A stretch of DNA of 14,330 nucleotides from assembly GCA_003695555.1 (NCBI GenBank), contig RFIU01000171.1, positions 1-14,330 of the forward strand, read 5' to 3'. Within the stretch, counting starts at the first letter, position 1, and each line of letters opens with the position of its first letter. The notes below the pieces were generated by a model. It ran no database searches, had not been told where the DNA came from, and saw only the letters and a list, made by a program, of their open reading frames with translations. Source of the stretch: Alphaproteobacteria bacterium (GTDB lineage: Bacteria > Pseudomonadota > Alphaproteobacteria > Sphingomonadales > Rhodothalassiaceae). Position numbers and translations under genes: made by a program. Of the stretch, positions 7,294 to 14,330 are shown piece after piece.

Positions 7294-7420
7294 TGATGCT
7301 TGCCGACCATGGCCGTCATCCCTTCGCACGGCCGCATGACCCGATCCGCTCCTTCGAAGGAAACGGGAGAGGGGGAAAAGACAAGAAGATGCCGACCAGG
7401 CAGGAGAAGGACGCATCGCC

Positions 7421-8695
7421 GTGAGCGTGACCTTGCAGAAGACATCAAGCACCGCAAGCGAGGATGCCGGCCCCTATCGGGTGATGGTGGTCGATGACAG
7501 CGCCGTCATTCGCGGATTCATCACCCGCTATCTGGAAGAGGATCCGGCGATCAAGGTGGTCGCAACTGCCGCCAATGGTCTGATGGCGGTCCGAACGCTG
7601 GCCCGCGCCAGACCCGATGTCGTCGTTCTCGATATCGAGATGCCCGAGATGGACGGTCTGACCGCTCTGCCCAAGCTGCTTGAGCAGGACCGCACGGTGA
7701 AGGTCGTCATGGCCTCGACGCTGACCCGCAAGAATGCGGAAGTGTCGATGCGTTCGCTCCAGCTTGGTGCCAGCGACTATGTCCCCAAGCCGGAATCCCT
7801 GCGGGCGGTCAATGCCAGCATCGATTTTCGTCGTGAACTCGTCGAGAAGGTCAAGGTCTATGCCGCCCAGCGGCGACGCATCCTCGGTCTGCCTCAGCCG
7901 CAGGCAGGTGGGCATCCGATCCCCGGCGTGACGGGTGCTCGAGGCCCGGCGAAACCCACTGCACGGGGGGCGACGGTGGTAACGGCACGTCGTACGCCCG
8001 TCTCGCAGCCGCCGGTGGTGGCCGCACGTGCCAAGAGCGGGGCGACACTACCTTCTGGCGAAGCGGCAGAGGGAGGGGCGCGCATCGTTCTGCGCCGACC
8101 CTCGCCGCTGGTACCGGAAATTCTCGCCGTTGCTTCTTCGACCGGCGGGCCGCAGGCGCTGATGAAGCTGTTCTCCGGGATCGAGAAGGAGCGTCTAAAG
8201 CGTGTGCCCATCGCGGTCGTTCAGCACATGCCGGCAACCTTCACCGCCATTCTTGCCCAGCATCTCGAACGTGCGGCGGGGATCCCCGCCGTCGAAGGAG
8301 AGGACGGAATGCCCTTCGAGCAGGGGCGGATTCATGTTGCGCCCGGCGACTATCACATGGTGCTCGAAAAGGAGAAGGGGGGCATCGTCGTGCGCCTCAA
8401 TCAGGACCCGCCGGAGAATTTCTGCCGTCCAGCGGCCGATCCCATGTTTCGTTCGGTCGCCCGGATTTATGGGGGAAAGGCCTTGGCCGTGGTGCTCACC
8501 GGCATGGGACATGACGGCCTGCGCGGCGCGCGGGAACTGGTCTCGGCCGGGGGAACCCTCATCGCACAGGACGAGGAAACGAGTGTGGTCTGGGGGATGC
8601 CGGGTGCGGTCGCCACAGCGGGGCTGTGCAGTTCGGTGCTTCCTCTTGATCAGATGGGAGCAAAGGTAGCGAAATTTCTGGGAGGCGGGCGATGA
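7421..8695 (+). CDS. cheB: chemotaxis protein-glutamate methylesterase/deamidase CheB
   Basis: Response-regulator enzyme of 424 residues that removes methyl groups from, or deamidates, receptor glutamyl and glutaminyl sites, giving adaptation in opposition to CheR. The receiver spans about 20-145, with Asp25/Asp26, phosphoacceptor Asp71 in LDIEMPEMDG and Lys123 in VPKPES. The C-terminal esterase spans about 231-420, with the expected triad Ser240 in ASSTGGP, His269 in VQHMP and Asp365 in GMGHDG. The two are joined by an Ala/Pro/Arg-rich linker of about 80 residues (150-230), longer than the enteric linker. The GTG start follows AAGGA at nine bases; a second in-frame GTG lies six bases downstream. 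The stop overlaps cheR as ATGA. Confidence 0.95.
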   Translation: MSVTLQKTSSTASEDAGPYRVMVVDDSAVIRGFITRYLEEDPAIKVVATAANGLMAVRTLARARPDVVVLDIEMPEMDGLTALPKLLEQDRTVKVVMASTLTRKNAEVSMRSLQLGASDYVPKPESLRAVNASIDFRRELVEKVKVYAAQRRRILGLPQPQAGGHPIPGVTGARGPAKPTARGATVVTARRTPVSQPPVVAARAKSGATLPSGEAAEGGARIVLRRPSPLVPEILAVASSTGGPQALMKLFSGIEKERLKRVPIAVVQHMPATFTAILAQHLERAAGIPAVEGEDGMPFEQGRIHVAPGDYHMVLEKEKGGIVVRLNQDPPENFCRPAADPMFRSVARIYGGKALAVVLTGMGHDGLRGARELVSAGGTLIAQDEETSVVWGMPGAVATAGLCSSVLPLDQMGAKVAKFLGGGR

Positions 8696-9540
8696 GGCCG
8701 GAAGATTTCGAATTTCTGAGCCGGATGCTCAAGCGCCGTTCCGGGCTCACCTTGAATCCGGACAAGGTCTATCTGCTGGAATCCCGGCTCACCCCGCTGG
8801 CACGTCGCCGTGGTCTGGACGGGATCGACGCGCTGGTGGCCGAACTGCGCCGCACCAATTCCGAGACGCTGGCGCGTGAGATCACGGATGCGATGACGAC
8901 CAACGAGTCGTTCTTCTTTCGTGATCGCACGCCATTCGACATCTTCGAGCGCCAGGTTTTGCCGATGCTCCGTCAGCGCCGGGCGGCGGGCAAGCGGGTC
9001 CGCATCTGGTGCGCCGCCTGTTCGACCGGGCAGGAACCCTATTCCCTCGCCATGATCCTGAAGAACCAGGAGGCGCAATGGCGTGGCTGGTCGATCGAGA
9101 TCATCGGCACCGACATCGCGCGCCCCGTGCTGAAGAAGGCGGAAGCCGGCCTTTACTCCCAGTTCGAGGTGCAACGCGGTCTGCCGATCCAGATGCTGAT
9201 GAAGTATTTCACCCAGGTCGGCGATCAGTGGCAGCTTGCCCCCGAGATCCGCTCGATGGTCAAGTTCAAGGAATTCAATCTGCTGGAAAGCTTCGCACCG
9301 CTCGGCCATTTCGATGTCATCTACTGCCGCAATGTGCTGATTTACTTCGACCAGCCGACCAAGAAGGAAGTGCTGGAACGGATGCGCAAGATCATGCCCA
9401 GTGACGGTGTCCTTTTCCTCGGCGCGGCGGAAACCGTTCTCGGCATTACCGATGCCTTCCGGCCCGTTCGCGGTCAGCGGGGCATGTATCTGCCGGCCGA
9501 TGCGGAAGAGACGGTGGTGGCCGCTGCTGGCGGCGCCTGA
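8692..9540 (+). CDS. cheR: chemotaxis protein methyltransferase CheR
   Basis: SAM-dependent enzyme of 282 residues that methylates glutamates on chemoreceptors. The N-terminal helical domain spans about 1-70. TTNESFFFRD, at the entry to the catalytic domain, and the SAM-binding ACSTGQEPYSLAM follow, then GTDIA and the family signature DVIYCRNVLIYFD. There is no TPR extension. The start overlaps the cheB stop by four bases and has GGGAGG six bases upstream. It is the last gene of the che operon and lies 24 bases from the convergent trmFO stop, with no obvious hairpin-and-T terminator between them. Confidence 0.95.
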   Translation: MRPEDFEFLSRMLKRRSGLTLNPDKVYLLESRLTPLARRRGLDGIDALVAELRRTNSETLAREITDAMTTNESFFFRDRTPFDIFERQVLPMLRQRRAAGKRVRIWCAACSTGQEPYSLAMILKNQEAQWRGWSIEIIGTDIARPVLKKAEAGLYSQFEVQRGLPIQMLMKYFTQVGDQWQLAPEIRSMVKFKEFNLLESFAPLGHFDVIYCRNVLIYFDQPTKKEVLERMRKIMPSDGVLFLGAAETVLGITDAFRPVRGQRGMYLPADAEETVVAAAGGA

Positions 9541-9564
9541 AGCCGGGCTCGTCATACACGCCGA

Positions 9565-10962
9565 TCAGACGAAAGCCCTTTCTTCATGCGCAGGAAGGGG
9601 CAGGCTCTTCCTCCATTCCTTGAACGCGGCGAGCGCCCGTTCGGCTATTGCGCGCTTGCGGTCGCGCCCCTTGAGTCGCCGACCGGACACCGGGTCCTTC
9701 CCGATCGGCGGAAAGAGTCCGAAATTGATATTCATCGGCTGAAAGGTCGCGGGGTCGGCACCCCCCGTGATATGGCCGAGCAGTGCGCCCATCGCGCTCG
9801 TTTCAGGTGGGGGCGAAATCTCGATCCCCCTGGCTTCGGCAGCGGCGAACAGCCCGGCGATCAGGCCGATGGCCGCTGATTCGACATAGCCTTCGACCCC
9901 GGTGATCTGACCGGCAAAGCGGATCCACGGCCGGCCCTTCAGGCGCAGTTGCCCATCGAGCAATCGCGGCGAGTTCAGGAAGGTGTTGCGATGCAGGCCG
10001 CCGAGGCGGGCGAAGCGGGCGTTCTCCAGTCCGGGGATCATGCGAAAGATGCGCGTCTGTTCGCCGTGCTTAAGCTTGGTCTGAAAGCCGACCATGTTGT
10101 AGAGCGTGCCGAGCCGATTGTCCTGGCGCAGCTGCACCACCGCATGGGGGCGACGGCCGCTGCGCGGATCGGTAAGGCCGACCGGCTTCATCGGCCCGAA
10201 GCGTAGCGTATCGCGTCCGCGTTCGGCCATCACCTCGATCGGCATGCAGCCCTCGAAATAGGGGGTGTCGCGCTCCCACTCCCGGAATTCTGTCTTCTCG
10301 GCGGCCAGCAGAGCGTCGATGAAGGCCTCGTATTCGGCTTCGTTCATCGGGCAGTTGATATAATCGGCGCCTTCGCCCCTGTCGTAGCGCGACTGGAACC
10401 AGGCGATCTCAAAGTCGATCGATTCCCGATAGACGATCGGGGCGATGGCGTCGAAGAAGGCCAGCGCCTCCTCGCCGGTCTCGCGTCGGATCGCCTCGGC
10501 CAGCATCGGCGCGGTCAGCGGTCCGGTGGCGATGATCGTCGCTCCCCATTCGGCCGGCGGCAGGCCGGTGACCTCCTCGCGGCGCAGCTCGATCAGCGGA
10601 TGTTCCGCGATCTGGCGGGTGACGGTCTCGGCAAAGACATCGCGATCGACGGCAAGCGCCGAGCCTGCCGGCACCCGCGCCGCATCGGCGGCCTGCATGA
10701 CGAGCGAGCCTGATCGCCGCATCTCCTCGTGCAGGACGCCGACCGCATTGTGCTCGGCATCGTCCGAGCGAAAGGAGTTCGAGCAGACGAGTTCGGCCAG
10801 CCGTTCGGTATGGTGCGCCGGCGTTTTGCGCAAAGGCCGCATTTCGTGCAGGATCACCGGCACACCGGCGCGTGCAAGCTGCCAGGCGGCTTCCGAGCCG
10901 GCAAGACCGCCGCCGATCACATGAACGGCGCTCTCCGACACGTCATCGCGCATAGTGGACAT
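9565..10962 (-). CDS. trmFO: methylenetetrahydrofolate--tRNA-(uracil-5-)-methyltransferase TrmFO
   Basis: FAD- and folate-dependent enzyme that makes 5-methyluridine at position 54 of the tRNA T-loop, using methylenetetrahydrofolate as carbon donor. The 465-residue product begins with a dinucleotide-binding motif, VIGGGLAGSEAAW (residues 15-27). It has LVCSNSFRSDD with Cys60 and YINCPMNEAEY with Cys204, matching the two cysteines known to matter in Bacillus TrmFO. Other family blocks are FGPMKPVGL and NMVGFQTKLK, and GPMNIN-like sequence appears as QPMNINFGLFPP. The ATG at 10962 is chosen because AAAGGAG lies five bases upstream; an open frame further upstream to 11109 is not family-like. Convergent with cheR, divergent from nrtS. 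Confidence 0.93.
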   Translation of the reverse strand: MSTMRDDVSESAVHVIGGGLAGSEAAWQLARAGVPVILHEMRPLRKTPAHHTERLAELVCSNSFRSDDAEHNAVGVLHEEMRRSGSLVMQAADAARVPAGSALAVDRDVFAETVTRQIAEHPLIELRREEVTGLPPAEWGATIIATGPLTAPMLAEAIRRETGEEALAFFDAIAPIVYRESIDFEIAWFQSRYDRGEGADYINCPMNEAEYEAFIDALLAAEKTEFREWERDTPYFEGCMPIEVMAERGRDTLRFGPMKPVGLTDPRSGRRPHAVVQLRQDNRLGTLYNMVGFQTKLKHGEQTRIFRMIPGLENARFARLGGLHRNTFLNSPRLLDGQLRLKGRPWIRFAGQITGVEGYVESAAIGLIAGLFAAAEARGIEISPPPETSAMGALLGHITGGADPATFQPMNINFGLFPPIGKDPVSGRRLKGRDRKRAIAERALAAFKEWRKSLPLPAHEERAFV

Positions 10963-11010
10963 CCGTGCTCCTTTCCTTCGCCCGATGGAAAACGTCTGCC
11001 CGGAGAGACT

Positions 11011-11039
11011 TTGCCAAATCCCATGGGCCGGCCTACATA
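11011..11039 (+). promoter_or_regulatory. candidate sigma-70-type promoter for nrtS
   Basis: TTGCCA at 11011-11016 and TACATA at 11034-11039 are separated by 17 bases, the optimal spacing. The -10 box ends about 42 bases before the GTG start. It is among the better promoter matches in the window, though still a visual call. Confidence 0.42.
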
Positions 11040-11081
11040 TCGAATGCGGGAAGAGTTTGTGAAGGGACAAGGAAGGCCGGC

Positions 11082-11321
11082 GTGGACGAGAACGATCGCA
11101 AATCGGCAAGAATGGGCTTCTTGGAGGCCTTCATGGATCGCGAGATCATCATCCGGGCGATTCGGGTTTCGGCGGTGATCGGCACCCTGCTCGTCGCGAT
11201 CAATCAGGGCGATCTGATCCTGCTCGGCCTGTGGCCGCCTTTGTGGAAGGTGCTGCTGACCTATGGCGTACCTTTCGGGGTTTCATCCTATTCGGCGACC
11301 CAGCACAAGCGCTTTTCCTGA
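11082..11321 (+). CDS. nrtS: small NrtS-like membrane protein (nitrate/nitrite transporter family)
   Basis: A 79-residue protein with two predicted membrane segments: about RAIRVSAVIGTLLVAI, and LWKVLLTYGVPFGVSSY. The NQGD motif between them (residues 41-44) and the LLTYGVPFGVSSYSA block match my memory of the NrtS family, small membrane proteins shown in some bacteria to move nitrate or nitrite. The GTG at 11082 is chosen because GGAAGG lies five bases upstream; an internal ATG at 11112 lacks a clear ribosome site, and the open frame back to 10965 is antisense to the trmFO leader. No nitrate or nitrite reductase gene is in the window, so substrate is inferred from family only. Divergent from trmFO and upstream of queC. 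Confidence 0.72.
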   Translation: MDENDRKSARMGFLEAFMDREIIIRAIRVSAVIGTLLVAINQGDLILLGLWPPLWKVLLTYGVPFGVSSYSATQHKRFS

Positions 11322-11359
11322 TTTCGGACGGACACCGGCGCTTCGGTTATTTTCTTTCT

Positions 11360-11388
11360 TTGCGCCGGCATGCGCGGCTTGCTATGCG
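11360..11388 (+). promoter_or_regulatory. candidate promoter for queC-queE
   Basis: TTGCGC at 11360-11365 and TATGCG at 11383-11388 are 17 bases apart, about 76 bases upstream of the queC ATG. Both boxes match only partly. Confidence 0.28.
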
Positions 11389-11412
11389 CTCGCCGGGCGA
11401 AGGGAAGGTCGG

Positions 11413-11443
11413 CGGTCCGATCCGGCAATGCCGGCTCGGTCCG
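11413..11443 (+). other. imperfect hairpin in the queC 5' leader
   Basis: CCGGC at 11422-11426 pairs with GCCGG at 11430-11434 around an AAT loop. The stem extends after one mismatch with CCGA/TCGG and, after a second mismatch, with CGG/CCG, for about 12 paired positions. It ends about 20 bases before the start codon. I see no preQ1 aptamer consensus and no T-run, so a terminator or riboswitch is not supported. Confidence 0.45.
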
Positions 11444-11464
11444 TCAGGGAAGGAAATCGTGCGG

Positions 11465-12169
11465 ATGAGCGACAGACCGGCGATACTGCTGCTTTCCGGC
11501 GGACTCGATTCCGCCACCGTCGGCGCGATCGCGCGTGACGAGGGGTATGCTCTGCATGCGCTCTCCTTCCGCTATGGGCAGCGTCACATGATCGAGCTCG
11601 AGGCGGCGGTACGGATCGCCCGCCATCTCGGCATTGCAGATCACCGCATCGTCGAGATCGATCTCGGCGCCTTCGGTGGCAGCGCGCTCACCGATGATTC
11701 CATCGCGGTGCCGAAGGGGCGGGATGCGGATCAGATGGCGGGCGACATTCCGACGACCTATGTGCCGGCGCGAAACACGATCTTCCTTTCATACGCCTTG
11801 GCACTGGGCGAGGTGATCGGTGCGCGCGACATCTTCATCGGTGTCAATGCGGTGGACTTTTCCGGCTATCCGGACTGCCGGCCTGATTATGTCGGTGCCT
11901 TCGAGGCGATGGCCAATCTTGCCACCAGGGCGGGGCGCGAAGAACCGGGTGCGATCCGCATCCGCACTCCGCTCATCGCGATGACCAAGGCCGAGATCAT
12001 CCGGGCAGGAAACGCTCTCGGTCTCGACTACGGGCTGACCGTCTCATGCTACGATCCGGATGAAAAGGGGCGGGCGTGCGGCGAGTGCGATGCCTGCATT
12101 CTGCGGCGCGAGGGCTTTGCTGCCGCCGGTCTGCTGGATCCGACGCGCTATCGTGAGGCAGCCTCATGA
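11465..12169 (+). CDS. queC: 7-cyano-7-deazaguanine synthase QueC
   Basis: ATP-dependent enzyme of 234 residues that converts 7-carboxy-7-deazaguanine and ammonia to preQ0, a step in queuosine synthesis. It has the N-terminal PP-loop LLSGGLDSAT (residues 8-17), PTTYVPARN in the middle and a C-terminal zinc site of four cysteines in CYDPDEKGRACGECDAC. The ATG at 11465 is ten bases after AAGGA; an in-frame GTG at 11459 is four bases after it and is a realistic alternative. The frame open back to 11231 overlaps nrtS and is spurious. The stop overlaps the queE start as ATGA. queD and queF are not in the window. Confidence 0.95.
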   Translation: MSDRPAILLLSGGLDSATVGAIARDEGYALHALSFRYGQRHMIELEAAVRIARHLGIADHRIVEIDLGAFGGSALTDDSIAVPKGRDADQMAGDIPTTYVPARNTIFLSYALALGEVIGARDIFIGVNAVDFSGYPDCRPDYVGAFEAMANLATRAGREEPGAIRIRTPLIAMTKAEIIRAGNALGLDYGLTVSCYDPDEKGRACGECDACILRREGFAAAGLLDPTRYREAAS

Positions 12170-12813
12170 GCTATGCGGTCAAGGAAATCTATCTCACCCT
12201 TCAGGGCGAAGGGGCGCAGGCGGGCCGGGCGGCAGTCTTCTGCCGTTTTGCCGGCTGCAATCTGTGGAGCGGGCGCGAGGAAGACCGGGCAAGTGCCGTC
12301 TGCCGCTTCTGTGACACGGACTTCGTCGGCACCGATGGTTCCGGCGGCGGACGTTTCAGGCACGCCGAAGATCTCGCCGATGCGATCGCGGCATGCTGGT
12401 CGTCCGGCACCGTGGACGGTGATCGGGCGAGGCCGCTCGTCGTCCTTACCGGCGGCGAACCGCTGTTGCAGCTCGATGCGGCGCTGATCGAGGCCGTCCA
12501 TGCGCGCGGCTTCGAAATCGCGGTCGAGAGCAATGGGACGATCGCCGCCCCGGCCGGCATCGACTGGCTCACCATCAGCCCGAAGGCGGATGCGCCGCTC
12601 CTCCACAAGCGCGGACAGGAACTGAAGCTGGTCTGGCCGCAGGAGGGCATCGATCCTGCCGAATTCGCGCAGCTGGATTTTGCGCATTTTTTCCTGCAGC
12701 CGATGGACGGACCGGATCTTGCCGCCAATACCCGCTCGGCGGCACGCTACTGCCTCGCCCATCCGCAATGGCGGCTTTCGGTCCAGATGCACAAGATCAT
12801 CGGCCTTCCCTGA
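12166..12813 (+). CDS. queE: 7-carboxy-7-deazaguanine synthase QueE (radical SAM)
   Basis: Radical-SAM enzyme of 215 residues that rearranges 6-carboxytetrahydropterin to 7-carboxy-7-deazaguanine, the substrate of QueC. The substrate-binding TLQGEG is at 11-16. The [4Fe-4S] cysteines are Cys31, Cys46 and Cys49, an atypical CX14CX2C cluster motif known for one QueE subtype instead of the standard CX3CX2C. TGGEPLLQLD (about residues 96-105) is the SAM-binding GGE motif. The start overlaps the queC stop by four bases, with GAGG seven bases upstream, so the two enzymes for consecutive steps are translationally coupled. The 3' end is 26 bases from the convergent glycosylase gene. Confidence 0.94.
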   Translation: MSYAVKEIYLTLQGEGAQAGRAAVFCRFAGCNLWSGREEDRASAVCRFCDTDFVGTDGSGGGRFRHAEDLADAIAACWSSGTVDGDRARPLVVLTGGEPLLQLDAALIEAVHARGFEIAVESNGTIAAPAGIDWLTISPKADAPLLHKRGQELKLVWPQEGIDPAEFAQLDFAHFFLQPMDGPDLAANTRSAARYCLAHPQWRLSVQMHKIIGLP

Positions 12814-12839
12814 AGTATGGCTCAGCCGTCAAAAGAGGA

Positions 12840-13610
12840 TCAGGCGCGTGCGCGCGCGATGGCCTGCGTCAGGACCTCCGCGAACATGGATTTGGTCAGC
12901 CGACCGGTATTCATGTTGTAGCGCGAGCAGTGATAGCTGTCGATGAGCACGAGACCGTCGAAACGATGCGCGCCGCCATGGGTGAAGGGGTGCCGTGCCC
13001 TGACCCCGCCAAGGGACGCCACCACGCTGTCATGGGCGATGCGGCCCAAGGCCAGGATCGCCCTCAATTGCGGCAGCGATTCGATGCGCGAGCGCAGATA
13101 GGGCCGGCAGCGGGCGATCTCGGCAGGTGAGGGGCGATTTTCCGGCGGCACGCAACGTACGGCATTGGTGATCATTACGTCATGCAGGACAAGGCCGTCA
13201 TCGGCGCGCGCCAGGTATTCACCTTGCGCCAGGCCGGCATCGATCAGGGCGTGATAAAGGATTTCGCCCGCGTAGTCGCCGGTAAACGGCCGTCCTGTCC
13301 GGTTTGCGCCCTTAAGGCCCGGCGCCAGACCGACGATCAGCAGACGGGCGTGGGGGTCGCCGAAGCTCGGTACTGCGGCATTGTAGAAATCGGGAAAGCA
13401 TTCGCGGTTGCGTTTGCGGAAGGCCACGAGCCGTGGACAGCGTCCGCAATCCGGCGGCGGCTCGGGAGGGGCGGCCGGTTCCCGTTCACGGCTGCCCGAT
13501 TTTGCCGGGACCGTCGGAGTGCGCCAACCGCTTTCATCGCGGTCCGGCGAGCGAGAGGTAAGCGTATCATGTGCAGACGCACCATTGCCGGCAGGAGACT
13601 CGTCGGGCAC
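12840..13610 (-). CDS. family 5 uracil-DNA glycosylase (UDGb type)
   Basis: DNA repair enzyme that excises uracil and related deaminated bases from DNA. The 256-residue product carries the four iron-sulfur cysteines expected of families 4 and 5: Cys55, Cys58, Cys153 and Cys168. LIVGLAPGLKGANRTGRPFTGD (residues about 91-112) is motif 1, and DSYHCSRYNMNTG (about 224-236) is motif 2. The Ala in GLAPG in place of an acidic or polar catalytic residue, together with the long SRYN-NTGRLT block, points to family 5 rather than family 4. Residues 1-50 are a disordered-looking Pro/Arg/Glu/Ser-rich extension. The GTG start follows AAGGA at seven bases. The gene lies 91 bases downstream of the NYN gene, same strand, probably co-transcribed. 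Confidence 0.9.
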   Translation of the reverse strand: MPDESPAGNGASAHDTLTSRSPDRDESGWRTPTVPAKSGSREREPAAPPEPPPDCGRCPRLVAFRKRNRECFPDFYNAAVPSFGDPHARLLIVGLAPGLKGANRTGRPFTGDYAGEILYHALIDAGLAQGEYLARADDGLVLHDVMITNAVRCVPPENRPSPAEIARCRPYLRSRIESLPQLRAILALGRIAHDSVVASLGGVRARHPFTHGGAHRFDGLVLIDSYHCSRYNMNTGRLTKSMFAEVLTQAIARARA

Positions 13611-13701
13611 CTTGTCATCCTTTGCTGTTCACCGAAGTCGGCTTGGCCGGCAGGCGGGAAGGTGAGGTCGCCCTTCCCTTGCTGCCACCGCGCTTGCGTC
13701 G

Positions 13702-14271
<570 letters not shown>

Positions 14272-14330
14272 GAGGATCAGGACTATTCCCCCATTCGTCC
14301 CCTGATCGACTGGCTCGACTACAACGGCTA

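Noticed and set aside
9541..9564. Bidirectional terminator between cheR and trmFO
   Set aside because: The 24-base gap has no convincing stem-loop.
11335..11368. CCGGCGC/GCGCCGG inverted repeat with a T-rich 20-base loop after nrtS, considered as a terminator
   Set aside because: The loop is long, the stem is only seven pairs and no T-run follows the 3' arm.
11322..11464. preQ1 riboswitch in the queC leader
   Set aside because: Neither the short C-rich loop with an A-rich tail of class I nor the patterns of the other classes could be recognised.
14272..14330. Second, plus-strand NYN gene fragment
   Set aside because: It is the exact inverted copy of 14183-14241 and best explained as a fold-back artefact, not a second gene.

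Overview
The window is GC-rich chromosomal DNA from an alphaproteobacterium, most likely of the Hyphomicrobiales (Rhizobiales). Three things point there: a ChpT-type histidine phosphotransferase directly upstream of a cheA-cheW-cheY-cheB-cheR cluster, a folate/FAD-type TrmFO, and a family 5 uracil-DNA glycosylase downstream of a LabA-like NYN protein. The assignment rests on gene content and protein family resemblance only. I see no mobile element, tRNA, rRNA or CRISPR array, and no gene-free stretch longer than about 300 bases.

Layout. Bases 1-1146 hold a dihydroorotase lacking its N-terminus (plus strand), convergent with cysQ (minus strand, GTG start at 2028). A 228-base divergent gap carries a 17-bp tandem duplication and a candidate promoter. 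Next come chpT (2257-2988) and a roughly 200-base gap with an AT-rich, near-consensus CtrA box. The chemotaxis operon cheA, cheW, cheY, cheB, cheR fills 3189-9540, with 4-base ATGA overlaps at cheA/cheW and cheB/cheR. It ends tail to tail with trmFO (minus strand). A divergent gap leads to a small NrtS-like membrane protein, then the queuosine precursor pair queC-queE (ATGA overlap). The right end, on the minus strand, has a family 5 uracil-DNA glycosylase and the C-terminal part of a LabA-like NYN protein with a 33-residue, very acidic tail. The last 59 bases are a perfect inverted copy of 14183-14241, which looks like a fold-back artefact at a contig end.

How the genes work together. CheA would autophosphorylate on His44 and pass phosphate to CheY and CheB. 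CheW couples it to receptors encoded elsewhere, and CheR and CheB set receptor methylation. ChpT normally relays phosphate from CckA to CtrA and CpdR, so its position next to the che genes and the CtrA-like box upstream of cheA suggest that chemotaxis is tied to the cell-cycle/motility circuit.

The most unusual item is in CheA (1058 residues). The place normally taken by the P2 CheY/CheB-docking domain holds a segment (about residues 227-338) that lines up with group I truncated haemoglobins, but the proximal haem-binding His is replaced by Met and the distal Tyr by Ala. The same protein also has two CheW-like domains and a C-terminal receiver. This looks like a haem-free, repurposed globin inside a chemotaxis kinase.
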